Notes: generated from the sequence alone by a model not told the origin. A stretch of 14,922 nucleotides of DNA from Acidobacteriota bacterium (GCA_016201195.1 JACQDI010000799.1:1-14922), one strand, 5' to 3'. Shown: positions 6,442-13,647, counted from the first letter of the stretch. Translations and numbers: made by a program.

Positions 6442-7170
6442 ATGATCGACTTCTCTTCGCTGAAGCTGTCACAGCTTCCGGTAGCAACCAGGGTCGTCCT
6501 CAGCTCTGCCATGGTGATTCTGGGGATCGGGTATCTGGTCGCCATGGTGAACCTGTATCTGACCTATAGTCTCACCGACGGAGAGCCCGGCCTCACGGTC
6601 GGCGATCTGAAGCGGGCCTTTTATGGCAGAAGAGATACCACGCGGCTGGCCGCCAAGATCCACGGGGGAAGCATGGAGCAGTTCCTGCCCAAGCCGGGAG
6701 AGAAGGAGAAGATACTGAGCTGGATTCAGGACGGAGCGCCCAGGGGCGGCTACGAAGAGATCGTGCAACCGATCCTGATGCAGAACTGCGTCCGCTGTCA
6801 CAACCCCGAGGGACTACAGCGTTTCAGGCCGCTTACGAATTACGAAGAGGTGATGACCGTCGTAGAAATAGACCGGGGCGAGCCGGTCGGGCTTTGGGCT
6901 CGAGTGGCCCACACCCACATTCAGTCCATCGGCCTGATCTTCCTGGCCTTGGGACTCGTGTTTTCATTCACCTCCCTGCGCGAGAAGTGGAAGATCGCCG
7001 TCGTGACCCTCCCGTTCCTGGCGCTGCTGGTCGATTTCGGCTGCCGATACCTGGCGAAGTATTATCCGAACCTGGTTTACCTCATGATGGTTTCCGGCGC
7101 ATCGCTCGGATTTTCGTTCGCGGTCATGATTCTCGTTCCTCTTTATGAGATGTGGATGAAACGGCAATGA
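6442..7170 (+). CDS. Membrane-bound monohaem cytochrome c
   Basis: The 242-residue product has one N-terminal membrane helix (about 17-42), an exported domain, then three helices (about 160-178, 185-203 and 210-234). The exported part carries a single haem c site CVRCH at 116-120, preceded by YEEIVQPILMQN, the usual lead-in for haem sites in membrane-anchored cytochromes. Two histidines (157 and 159, HTH) sit at the start of the second helix and could ligate a haem or quinone. The ATG at 6442 is chosen for the GGAG 8-9 bases upstream. Placed after NDH-2, it may accept electrons from the quinone pool. The electron acceptor is unknown. Confidence 0.85.
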   Translation: MIDFSSLKLSQLPVATRVVLSSAMVILGIGYLVAMVNLYLTYSLTDGEPGLTVGDLKRAFYGRRDTTRLAAKIHGGSMEQFLPKPGEKEKILSWIQDGAPRGGYEEIVQPILMQNCVRCHNPEGLQRFRPLTNYEEVMTVVEIDRGEPVGLWARVAHTHIQSIGLIFLALGLVFSFTSLREKWKIAVVTLPFLALLVDFGCRYLAKYYPNLVYLMMVSGASLGFSFAVMILVPLYEMWMKRQ

Positions 7171-7189
7171 GCGGGCGCAAGGAGGATAG

Positions 7190-7483
7190 ATGCTGAAGAA
7201 ACAGTATCGAAACAACCGCCGGATCTGCGCGGTGACCTTCACTCTCCCCGAGGGCATTCAGGCGAAGACCGCCTGCGTCGTCGGTGATTTCAACGGGTGG
7301 AACCCAACGAGCCACGTTTTTCGGCGCATCAAGGGCGCCCACCAGGTCACCATCGATCTGGAAACGGGGAAACAGTACGACTTCCGTTACCTTGTGGATA
7401 CCGGGGACTACTTCAATGACGAGCGCGCCGACCGCTACGTCCCCAACCCGTTCGGCACGGACAACAGCGTGGTAGAGACCTGA
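7190..7483 (+). CDS. Free-standing CBM48 / isoamylase N-terminal-like glycogen-binding domain
   Basis: This 97-residue protein consists of a single early-set Ig-like domain. The hallmark VVGDFNGWNP lies at about residues 29-38, followed by the strand pair VTIDLETGKQYDFRYLVD, typical of the glycogen-binding domain of branching enzymes and AMPK beta. No catalytic domain is attached. A strong Shine-Dalgarno (AAGGAGG) precedes the ATG, and the gene is 19 bases after the cytochrome gene. Single-domain copies occur in many bacteria and may tether partners to glycogen or sense it. The link to the redox genes is unexplained. Confidence 0.88.
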   Translation: MLKKQYRNNRRICAVTFTLPEGIQAKTACVVGDFNGWNPTSHVFRRIKGAHQVTIDLETGKQYDFRYLVDTGDYFNDERADRYVPNPFGTDNSVVET

Positions 7484-7571
7484 CCTTCCTGGCCGACATT
7501 GGAATTCCCTTGGAGACGGGAAGAGACGGGACTCAACAATGCCGTAATCTTATTCGTGAAGGAGGTAGATC

Positions 7572-8927
7572 ATGACCAGGACGTTTGATCTCGTGGCGAT
7601 CGGGACAGGTTCAGGGGCCTCCACGGTGGCTTCACGCTGCCGCTCGGCGGGCTGGCAGGTGGCGATTGTCGATTCCAGGCCGTTCGGGGGCACGTGTGCC
7701 CTGCGGGGATGCGATCCGAAGAAGGTGCTGGTCGGCGCGGCAGAGGCGCTTGACTGGAATCGCCGGATGCAGGGAAAGGGGGTTCGCGCCGACCAATCAC
7801 GAATCGAATGGTCCGAACTAATGCGATTCAAACGCAGTTTCACTGAGCCCGTACCTAAATACAGAGAGGACGGCTTCTCGAAGGCAGGGATCGCCATATT
7901 CCACGGCCGGGCACGCTTTGTTGGCCCCGCGGCCGTTCAGGTAGGAGAGGACATCCTGGAGGGTCGGAAGGTCGTCGTGGCCACCGGCGCCAAACCCGTA
8001 GATCTAAACGTACCCGGGACTGAACATGTGACTACAAGCGATCAATTCTTGGAGCTGGACCAGCTACCCGGGAGAATCGTGTTTATCGGAGGCGGATATA
8101 TCTCTTTCGAGTTCGCCAACGTCGCGGCGCGGGCGGGAGCACAGGCCACCATTTTGCACCGCGGGCCGCGGCCCCTGGAGCGCTTTGATCCTGATTTGGT
8201 TGACCGACTGGTGGCCAGAACCCGCCAGATCGGCGTGGATGTCCAGCTTCAGACCGAGGTAAAAGAGGTGGCCAAGCGTTCCGCGGGTTTGACCGTGCGT
8301 GCTTCGACGTTGGGCCAGGACCGGGAATTCGAAGCGGACCTCGTGATACATGGGGCCGGCCGGGTACCGGAAATTGATGACATGGATTTGGCCAAGGCCA
8401 ACGTCCAATGGGACCCGCAACGCGGTGTCAAGGTCAATGAATACCTCCAAAGCGTCTCCAATCCAGCCGTCTATGCGGCCGGGGATGCGGCAGCAAGTGG
8501 CGGTGCCCCGCTAACCCCGGTGGCGGGATACGAAGGCCAGATCGTAGCTGCGAACCTTCTCGAAGGGAACCAACGGAAGCCAAACTACGAGGGAGTGGCG
8601 AGCGTGGTATTCACGATTCCTCCTCTCGCTTCTGTGGGGCTCCATGAGCAAGAGGCTCGGGAACGCGGACTGCGGTTTCGAACCAATCATCAGGACACCT
8701 CGCTTTGGTATTCTTCACGTAGGGTTGGTGAAGGGTGCTCCGCGTACAAGGTTCTTGTGGAGGAAAGCAGCGGGGATATTCTGGGCGCGCACCTGCTCGG
8801 CCCCGGCGCTGAGGAAACCATCAATCTGTTTGCGCTGGCGATTCGACAGGGCGTGACCGCGGCGGACCTCAAAGGAATGCTGTTTGCGTATCCCACTCAC
8901 GCCTCCGATGTTCAGTACATGCTGTAG
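7572..8927 (+). CDS. FAD/NAD(P)-dependent disulfide oxidoreductase, glutathione reductase superfamily
   Basis: This 451-residue cytoplasmic flavoenzyme keeps the FAD site GTGSGA (11-16), the redox disulfide in GGTCALRGCDPKKV (Cys42, Cys47), the NAD(P) site VFIGGGYISFEFA and the second FAD motif AVYAAGDAAAS. The dimerisation domain ends FAYPTHASDVQYML. In classical members this site reads HPT with a following acidic residue, and the His is the acid-base catalyst; here a Tyr stands in its place. It has no N-terminal heavy-metal domain and no C-terminal Cys pair, so it is not a mercuric reductase. The substrate is unknown. A very strong Shine-Dalgarno (AAGGAGG) precedes the start, after an 88-base gap. 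Confidence 0.9.
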   Translation: MTRTFDLVAIGTGSGASTVASRCRSAGWQVAIVDSRPFGGTCALRGCDPKKVLVGAAEALDWNRRMQGKGVRADQSRIEWSELMRFKRSFTEPVPKYREDGFSKAGIAIFHGRARFVGPAAVQVGEDILEGRKVVVATGAKPVDLNVPGTEHVTTSDQFLELDQLPGRIVFIGGGYISFEFANVAARAGAQATILHRGPRPLERFDPDLVDRLVARTRQIGVDVQLQTEVKEVAKRSAGLTVRASTLGQDREFEADLVIHGAGRVPEIDDMDLAKANVQWDPQRGVKVNEYLQSVSNPAVYAAGDAAASGGAPLTPVAGYEGQIVAANLLEGNQRKPNYEGVASVVFTIPPLASVGLHEQEARERGLRFRTNHQDTSLWYSSRRVGEGCSAYKVLVEESSGDILGAHLLGPGAEETINLFALAIRQGVTAADLKGMLFAYPTHASDVQYML

Positions 8928-9029
8928 TGGCCCGCCAATCCTGGTGCCGGATGACGAACCGATGGCCACCAGAACCATCAAGCGCTATCTCGCTGTGGTT
9001 CGCCGGCAAGACTCAGTCGGAGGAACGGT

Positions 9030-9185
9030 GTGAGCAAACGATCGGATGGACAGGCTCTGTATCAACACGATCGGCACCCTGTCGATGGATGCAGCTCAGC
9101 GCCTAGCTTCGCTTTGAACGAGTGGACGCTATCCTGCGCCTTGTTCACGGCTCGCTCTTCAGGAGGCCTGCAGCAAGCGGGATGA
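9030..9185 (+). other. Possible short upstream ORF (51 codons) overlapping the next gene
   Basis: A GTG at 9030 has a strong GGAGG about 6 bases upstream, and its frame stays open to a TGA at 9183-9185. That stop overlaps the chosen ATG of the next oxidoreductase (ATGA). The predicted peptide resembles nothing I know and has an unstructured, low-hydrophobicity composition. It may be a remnant whose translation couples to the downstream gene, which itself lacks a well-spaced Shine-Dalgarno. Chance is a real alternative. Confidence 0.3.
9046..9117 (+). pseudogene. Probable remnant of the 5' end of a transketolase gene
   Basis: A 23-codon frame reads MDRLCINTIGTLSMDAAQ and then diverges to a stop. 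Transketolases begin with a very similar stretch, remembered as LCINTIRTLSMDAVQ, followed by a conserved SGHPG segment that is absent here. The match is about 15 residues and comes from memory. If right, only the extreme start of the gene survives, as in the NDH-2 remnant at 1655. Confidence 0.45.
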
Positions 9186-10633
9186 CGCGCGACGAAGACA
9201 TGATCGTGATTGGAGGTGGGGCGGCCGGGCTGGTCGCAGCGGGCCTGTCGGCTATGCTCGGCGCCAAGACGACACTGGTCGAAGCAAACAAACTGGGCGG
9301 CGAGTGCACTTGGACCGGCTGCGTGCCGAGCAAAACTTTGCTCCGCGCCGCCGGCATCGCTCATCAGATGCGCACCGCGGGCCGTTACGGTCTTCCCGCA
9401 GCGGATCCACAAGTCGACTTGACTAAGGTCATGCAGCGCGTGCATCGGACGCGGGAGCAAATCTATCAAGCCGCCGATGCACCTCCGAACCTGGAACGGC
9501 TGGGCGTCCGCGTACTTAGCGCAAGAGCCCGGTTCATCGATCCGCACACGGTGGAATTAACTGAGGCCGGCGGGCAAACTTCGCGGCTGACATCTCGGTA
9601 TTTCGTCATTGCGACAGGCAGCCGGCCCAAGACGCTGAGCGGTGGGGCGCCGGCGCTGACCAACGAGACGATCTTCGAGGTGGATCGGCTCCCGCGGCGC
9701 CTGCTGGTGGTGGGCGCCGGCCCTGTCGGCATGGAACTCTCCCAGGCGTTTCGTCGCCTGGGATCAGACGTCACCGTGGTCGGAGCGGGGCCGCGGATAC
9801 TGCCGCGCGATGACAGCGAGCTCACGGCGATCTTGCAGACGTCGCTGGAGCAGGAAGGCGTCCACTTCGTTCTGGGGCGAAGGGTCTCGCGCCTGGAGCA
9901 GAGGGGGGCGATGACCACCGCCACGCTCGACGGCGGCCAAGAGTTCACCGCCGACGCAGTGCTTGTGGCTGTCGGCCGGGAGCCTGTTGTGGAAGGCCTC
10001 GGCCTGGATAAGGCCGGCGTCGAGCTGGCAGACCGTGGCGTCCGGATCGACCGGCGCTGCCGCACCTCGCAAGCCCATGTCTTCGCCTCCGGAGACGTCA
10101 CGGGCTGGTTTCAGTTCACCCACATGGCCGAGCATATGAGCAAGGTCGCGGTAGCCAACGCGATTTTGAGACTGCCGCTGTCGCTCGATGACAAACGTGT
10201 CACGTGGTGCACCTTCACCGATCCGGAACTGGCCCACGTCGGTGCATCAGAGCGGGGCCTGCGTCTCGATCAGCGCCAGTACCAGGTGTACCGTTTCCCG
10301 TTCCAAAAGCTGGATCGAGCCGTCACCGACGGCGAAACCACAGGCCTGGTCAAGGTGCTCTCCACCAAGGGAGGCAAGATTCTCGGGGCGTCGATTCTCG
10401 GCAAGCACGCCGGAGAGATGATCGCCGAGTATGCCCTGGCCATGAAGAACGGCCTTTCCCTGCGTCAGATCTCCGACACGATCCATCCCTACCCCACCTA
10501 CGCACTAGGAAACCGCCGGGCGGCCGATAGTTGGTACCTGGAGAAGCTCAGCCCGCGGTTAATCCGGCTCCTGCAGATGGTGCTCGGCCATCGGGGCAAG
10601 ATCTCGCGCGCCGGAGGTGATAACTCGTCTTGA
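9182..10633 (+). CDS. FAD-dependent pyridine nucleotide-disulfide oxidoreductase, MerA-like without metal-binding domain
   Basis: With the start at 9182 the product is 483 residues. It has FAD site GGGAAG (11-16), redox disulfide GGECTWTGCVPSKTLL (Cys42, Cys47), NAD(P) site VVGAGPVGMELSQAF, second FAD motif VFASGDVTG and a dimerisation domain ending TIHPYPTYALGNRRAADSWY, so the catalytic His is present, unlike in the enzyme before it. This C-terminus resembles MerA-like proteins often labelled mercuric reductase, but both the N-terminal HMA domain and the C-terminal Cys pair are missing, so mercury reduction is unlikely. A GTG at 9122 would add 20 residues; 9182 fits the family N-terminus better, though AGGAGG is 15 bases away. 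It overlaps the next gene by four bases. Confidence 0.9.
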   Translation: MTRDEDMIVIGGGAAGLVAAGLSAMLGAKTTLVEANKLGGECTWTGCVPSKTLLRAAGIAHQMRTAGRYGLPAADPQVDLTKVMQRVHRTREQIYQAADAPPNLERLGVRVLSARARFIDPHTVELTEAGGQTSRLTSRYFVIATGSRPKTLSGGAPALTNETIFEVDRLPRRLLVVGAGPVGMELSQAFRRLGSDVTVVGAGPRILPRDDSELTAILQTSLEQEGVHFVLGRRVSRLEQRGAMTTATLDGGQEFTADAVLVAVGREPVVEGLGLDKAGVELADRGVRIDRRCRTSQAHVFASGDVTGWFQFTHMAEHMSKVAVANAILRLPLSLDDKRVTWCTFTDPELAHVGASERGLRLDQRQYQVYRFPFQKLDRAVTDGETTGLVKVLSTKGGKILGASILGKHAGEMIAEYALAMKNGLSLRQISDTIHPYPTYALGNRRAADSWYLEKLSPRLIRLLQMVLGHRGKISRAGGDNSS

Positions 10634-11406
10634 TCATCCAGGGGCCTTGCGAGCCGGCGAGCCTGCCGGTCTCCATCATCATCGCGACGTGGAACGAGGC
10701 CTGCGCCATCGGTCGAACCCTCGACGCTGTGGCGCGAGTTCGTGGCCTCGCGGAGGTGATTGTCGTCGACGGCGGAAGCAGCGACGGCACCGCAGACATG
10801 GCCCGGCGGCGGGGAATCACAGTGCTGATGGCGCACCGCGGGCGCGGTTCCCAGATGCACACCGGCGCCTGTGCCGCCCGCGGCGAAGTGCTCTGGTTCG
10901 TGCATGCCGACACCCATCCTCCCGCTGACGGCGCCCGGCAGATCCTGGAAGCTCTCGCAGATCGGCGCACGGTGGGCGGCAGCTTCCGCGTGCGCTTCGA
11001 CGGGGACAGCGCCAGCGCGCGCTTTATGACCCGGTTCTACCCGCTCCTGTGGAAACTTGGCCTTTGTTACGGGGATGCTGCGATCTTCGTGCGCCGCGAG
11101 GCATATGAGCAGGCCGACGGCTTTCCAGATTTTCCCATCTTCGAAGATCTCGACTTGGTGAAGCGGCTCCGGTGCCAGGGTCGATTTGCGCGCCTGCCGC
11201 TCGACGTCGTCACTTCTTCCCGCCGCTTCGAGGGCCGCAGTTTCGCCTGGACATTTGTGCGCTGGATCCTGTTGCAGATCCTTTACTGGGTTGGTGTTCA
11301 TCCAGGGGCGCTGGGTAGGTTCTACGCACCCATCCGTGCAGGGAACGACGGGGACGCGGGGGCCATGCCCGCGTCTGCCGGCTCAGGTCAGGAGAACAGC
11401 CCGTAG
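10630..11406 (+). CDS. Family 2 glycosyltransferase, TIGR04283-like
   Basis: The 258-residue product begins at a TTG that overlaps the previous TGA (TTGA), with GGAGGTGA 9 bases upstream, a strong and well-placed site. It has a GT-A fold start (VSIIIATWNEACAIGRTL), nucleotide-binding VVDGGSSDGT, the metal-binding HADTHPP (about 92-98) and the acceptor-side FEDLDLVKRL (171-180). The segment GLCYGDAAIFVRREAY and the ending SSRRFEGRSF with LYWVGVHPGALGRFY match the TIGR04283 group, labelled arsenosugar-type glycosyltransferases; that label does not prove arsenic chemistry. The last ~22 residues (after YAPIRAG) look unlike the family and are encoded by a palindrome. Such genes often sit beside MerA-like oxidoreductases. 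Confidence 0.88.
   Translation: MIIQGPCEPASLPVSIIIATWNEACAIGRTLDAVARVRGLAEVIVVDGGSSDGTADMARRRGITVLMAHRGRGSQMHTGACAARGEVLWFVHADTHPPADGARQILEALADRRTVGGSFRVRFDGDSASARFMTRFYPLLWKLGLCYGDAAIFVRREAYEQADGFPDFPIFEDLDLVKRLRCQGRFARLPLDVVTSSRRFEGRSFAWTFVRWILLQILYWVGVHPGALGRFYAPIRAGNDGDAGAMPASAGSGQENSP
11353..11375 (+). repeat. Palindrome in the 3' end of the glycosyltransferase gene (REP-like candidate)
   Basis: The arms GACGCGGG and CCCGCGTC are exact complements around a 7-base loop. The element lies within the last ~55 bases of the gene and encodes an atypical tail, close to two convergent stop codons (11406 and 11411). No T-run follows. It could be an intergenic palindromic repeat captured by the reading frame, or a hairpin protecting the 3' ends of both converging transcripts. 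Confidence 0.55.
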
Positions 11407-11410
11407 CCCC

Positions 11411-11857
11411 TCAATCCCGACCCGATACGCGCTTGCGGAGCACAACCTGTCTGCCTCCCAGGCGGAATTCGGTTTGGTCCATGAGCCGCTTGATGAGGAA
11501 CACGCCGCGACCGTGGGTGGAGAAGACGTTATCCGCAATGGTCGGATCCGGGATGGCAGCGGGGTCAAAGCCTTCCCCCTCGTCGGTGATCACAAGCAGC
11601 AACTGCTGCTGGCTCTCGCAAGCCCCGCAGACCCGGACTTTCTTGCTGGGATCTTCCCGGTTACCGTGAATGATCGCGTTGGCCAGCGCCTCTGACAGGG
11701 CTAGGCTTACCTCGTCCAGGCTTTCTTGGGCACACGGTAGGGCTCGTACGTTTTCCATGATCCGCTCGGTCGCTTCGCCCAACAAATCCCGGCGGCTCTC
11801 AATCGCCTCGTGAAATGCCAAGCTCAAATTGGATGCATCGAACTCGCAATCGCGCAT
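11411..11857 (-). CDS. RsbW-like anti-sigma/serine kinase-type ATPase (HATPase_c_2)
   Basis: This 148-residue protein is a single GHKL ATPase domain. The N-box ALSEALANAIIHGN (about 53-66) supplies the catalytic Glu and Mg-binding Asn. The G1 box is TDEGEGFDP (91-99, ATP-binding Asp92) and the G2 box is HGRGVFLIK (115-123). This arrangement is typical of RsbW/SpoIIAB-like partner-switch kinases. The start at 11857 has GGAGGG 5-6 bases upstream. It ends a four-gene minus-strand operon, 26 bases after the winged-helix gene. No anti-anti-sigma (STAS) partner is visible, so its target is unknown; the ECF sigma factor in the same operon is one possibility but would be unusual. Confidence 0.88.
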   Translation of the reverse strand: MRDCEFDASNLSLAFHEAIESRRDLLGEATERIMENVRALPCAQESLDEVSLALSEALANAIIHGNREDPSKKVRVCGACESQQQLLLVITDEGEGFDPAAIPDPTIADNVFSTHGRGVFLIKRLMDQTEFRLGGRQVVLRKRVSGRD

Positions 11858-11883
11858 GGCTCCCTCCGGGAATGCCCCGCTGT

Positions 11884-12186
11884 CTAGGGATCCCAATGAT
11901 AGCCGGCATGCATGACAGTCCTAATGTGGTTTTTCCCTTCCGGCCCCAGCTTGCTCCGGAGCCTCCGGATGTGGACGTCTACGGTTCGCGACCTAACGCC
12001 TTCGCTGTAGCCCCAAACGGTCCGAAGTAAGAACTGACGGGAAAGGCACGTACCTGGGTTTTGCCTGAGGACAGACAGCAACTCGGACTCTTTGCGGGTC
12101 AAGCGAATGTGGGCAAATGAGTCGGCAGGAGCCGTGATCTTCATCTCCGACGTAACGGCTGAGTCGAAGCGCATTGACGGGATCAT
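11884..12186 (-). CDS. Stand-alone OmpR/PhoB-type winged-helix DNA-binding protein
   Basis: The 100-residue product ends in a complete response-regulator effector domain: LTRKESELLSVLRQ, CLSRQFLLRTVWGY, the recognition helix SRTVDVHIRRLRSKLG and the wing HIRTVMHAGYHW. No receiver domain precedes it, so it cannot be controlled by ordinary phosphorylation. The ATG at 12186 has AGGGGG about 6 bases upstream and leaves a 43-base gap after the anti-sigma gene. A TTG at 12279 (AGGA 5-6 bases upstream) would add 31 residues and overlap that gene; both are possible. It probably binds tandem direct repeats as a dimer. Confidence 0.82.
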   Translation of the reverse strand: MIPSMRFDSAVTSEMKITAPADSFAHIRLTRKESELLSVLRQNPGTCLSRQFLLRTVWGYSEGVRSRTVDVHIRRLRSKLGPEGKNHIRTVMHAGYHWDP

Positions 12187-12229
12187 TTTGTCCCCCTGTC
12201 GAATAGCTTCGTCCGTTGCCGAGAAAAAG

Positions 12230-13045
12230 TTACGGTAGTGAGGTGCCCCGGCCTTTAGTGGGGCTTCTGTGAGCAGCAAGTTTTCCTAGAACGAATCCGG
12301 CCAGAGCGCTGGAGATAGGAACACCGGCGTGCCAAACAATTAGGTGCGGCGCTTTCGCAATGACGCAGCCGAAGTGGAGAACCATGGCGCCAGTCAATCC
12401 CGCCAGCAGCCCGGTGGTAGCGCCCGCCAGACCCGGGGACAGGATCGCCCCCCGTCGAACGAGCAACCAGAAACACACGCTTGCTGGAGCAATCAACACG
12501 AAGCCGGCAGTCGCACAGCGGAGCCCTGTCGTAACAAACATTCCCTCGGTTTTCCATGGGAACAGCAAGGCCAACGCAAAGAGAAATGCTGCCGCAACAC
12601 AGAAAATCAATGCCTTGACACGAATTCTTTGGTAGCTACCCGGCACCATCAGCCAGCTCAGTGACATGGCCAGCAGGACTGCGCCCGCGCCAAGAATCAA
12701 TCCTACACTGGCAAACTGCCATATGCTCATGACTCGGAGGGCGCCGCCCCCCATCATCATGACCCCCACCAACGAGAGCAGGGTGAAAGTCCCCAGAAAG
12801 CCTAGCATCAATCCGCGGGTGCGCGGCAACGGCGAGATGGGCTTGAGGGACCCCAGTACGGCTCTCTCGATTTGCGATTGCAGGCTGCGCGGAAGTTCCT
12901 GGTCCGGCAGCTTACCTCGGAGCAGCTCGAGAAGCTTCCGACAACGCTCGCAATCGCGGCAGTGCTCGGCCACCCACTGGGGAAAAGAGGGAGCGGCGCC
13001 ACTCACTTGATGATCCAGGAACTCGTCAATTTGTCTGCAGGTCAT
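12230..13045 (-). CDS. Membrane anti-sigma factor with N-terminal zinc-binding (ZAS) motif
   Basis: This 271-residue protein starts with a small cytoplasmic domain carrying His28-x3-Cys32-x2-Cys35, the zinc-binding anti-sigma signature, with Cys3 as a likely fourth ligand. From residue 78 on it has about six hydrophobic segments (near 78-98, 108-133, 143-163, 170-195, 203-228 and 237-257). This many helices recalls the NrsF/DUF1109 anti-sigma family rather than single-pass types, although those lack this N-terminal motif. Its ATG overlaps the sigma factor stop by four bases (ATGA), the usual coupling for such pairs. It should hold the sigma factor at the membrane until a signal is sensed. Confidence 0.82.
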   Translation of the reverse strand: MTCRQIDEFLDHQVSGAAPSFPQWVAEHCRDCERCRKLLELLRGKLPDQELPRSLQSQIERAVLGSLKPISPLPRTRGLMLGFLGTFTLLSLVGVMMMGGGALRVMSIWQFASVGLILGAGAVLLAMSLSWLMVPGSYQRIRVKALIFCVAAAFLFALALLFPWKTEGMFVTTGLRCATAGFVLIAPASVCFWLLVRRGAILSPGLAGATTGLLAGLTGAMVLHFGCVIAKAPHLIVWHAGVPISSALAGFVLGKLAAHRSPTKGRGTSLP

Positions 13046-13647
13046 CTTTTTGCCGAAACATGGGAACGGTCGCTCAGCCTGCTGCGCAACTTTTCGTAGG
13101 CGCGGTGGGCCTTCTGTTTCACCGCTCCAATCGTTGAGGACGTCGCCCGGGCCACCTCCTCCAGGCTCATACCGGATACCTTCAGCATGAAAATCACCTC
13201 TCGCTGGCTTTCTGGCAGCGTATCGAGTAAACGAGAAAGATCCAGATCAGGAAGTCCGGGCGGCCCCTCGGCCCGCCCCGCCCGTTCCTGGAGCTCTTCG
13301 CTCGCCAGCTCATGCGATTCGATTCGTCGCCGCCGCCGAAAACCATCGACCCGGGTGTGGCGAGCAATGGCAAAGATCCAGGGAAGCACTGGATCACCTG
13401 AACGATAGGTGTGCCGTGCCCTGTGGATCCGGAGCCAACATTCCTGCAACAGATCTTCCGCCCAGGGACGCGTGAAGGTTGGCCCGGACAGAAAACGAAG
13501 CAGCCGCGGAGAAACCTGACGGATGAGCTCCGCGGTCGCAGTATGATCGGCACGCTGGTACCTCACCATCAGATCCTCCAGCGCTGGCTCCTGATCCGAT
13601 GTAGGGTCGGCTTCAGCCAACACTCCCTCACTTTCTGCTTCGCTCAA
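13042..13647 (-). CDS. ECF-type RNA polymerase sigma factor
   Basis: The 201-residue product has sigma region 2 (LLRFLSG, then WAEDLLQECWLRIHRAR and LPWIFAIARHTRVDGFRRR, which bind core polymerase and the -10 element) and region 4 (LDTLPESQREVIFMLKVSGM, then SLEEVARATSSTIGAVKQK and AHRAYEKLR, which recognise the -35 element). There is no region 1 or 3, as in ECF factors. The start is uncertain: the TTG at 13647 is the first candidate after an in-frame TGA five codons upstream and overlaps a minigene stop; a GTG at 13623 is the next option. It is the first main gene of the minus-strand operon. Confidence 0.9.
   Translation of the reverse strand: MSEAESEGVLAEADPTSDQEPALEDLMVRYQRADHTATAELIRQVSPRLLRFLSGPTFTRPWAEDLLQECWLRIHRARHTYRSGDPVLPWIFAIARHTRVDGFRRRRRIESHELASEELQERAGRAEGPPGLPDLDLSRLLDTLPESQREVIFMLKVSGMSLEEVARATSSTIGAVKQKAHRAYEKLRSRLSDRSHVSAKR

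Noticed and set aside
7485..7574. Open frame filling the gap after the CBM48 gene and ending at the ATGA of the next gene
   Set aside because: It has no start codon with a ribosome site inside the gap and no motif. The next gene has its own strong AAGGAGG.
8962..9033. 23-codon ORF in the gap after the first disulfide oxidoreductase
   Set aside because: It has no ribosome site and no recognisable similarity, and such short frames are expected by chance.
7572..10633. Mercury resistance locus (two mercuric reductases)
   Set aside because: Both enzymes lack the HMA domain and the C-terminal Cys pair needed for Hg(II) transfer, and no merR, merT or merP is nearby.
10498..11301. 267-codon minus-strand frame opposite the glycosyltransferase
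   Set aside because: It is antisense to a clear family 2 glycosyltransferase and the end of the oxidoreductase, with no domain of its own.
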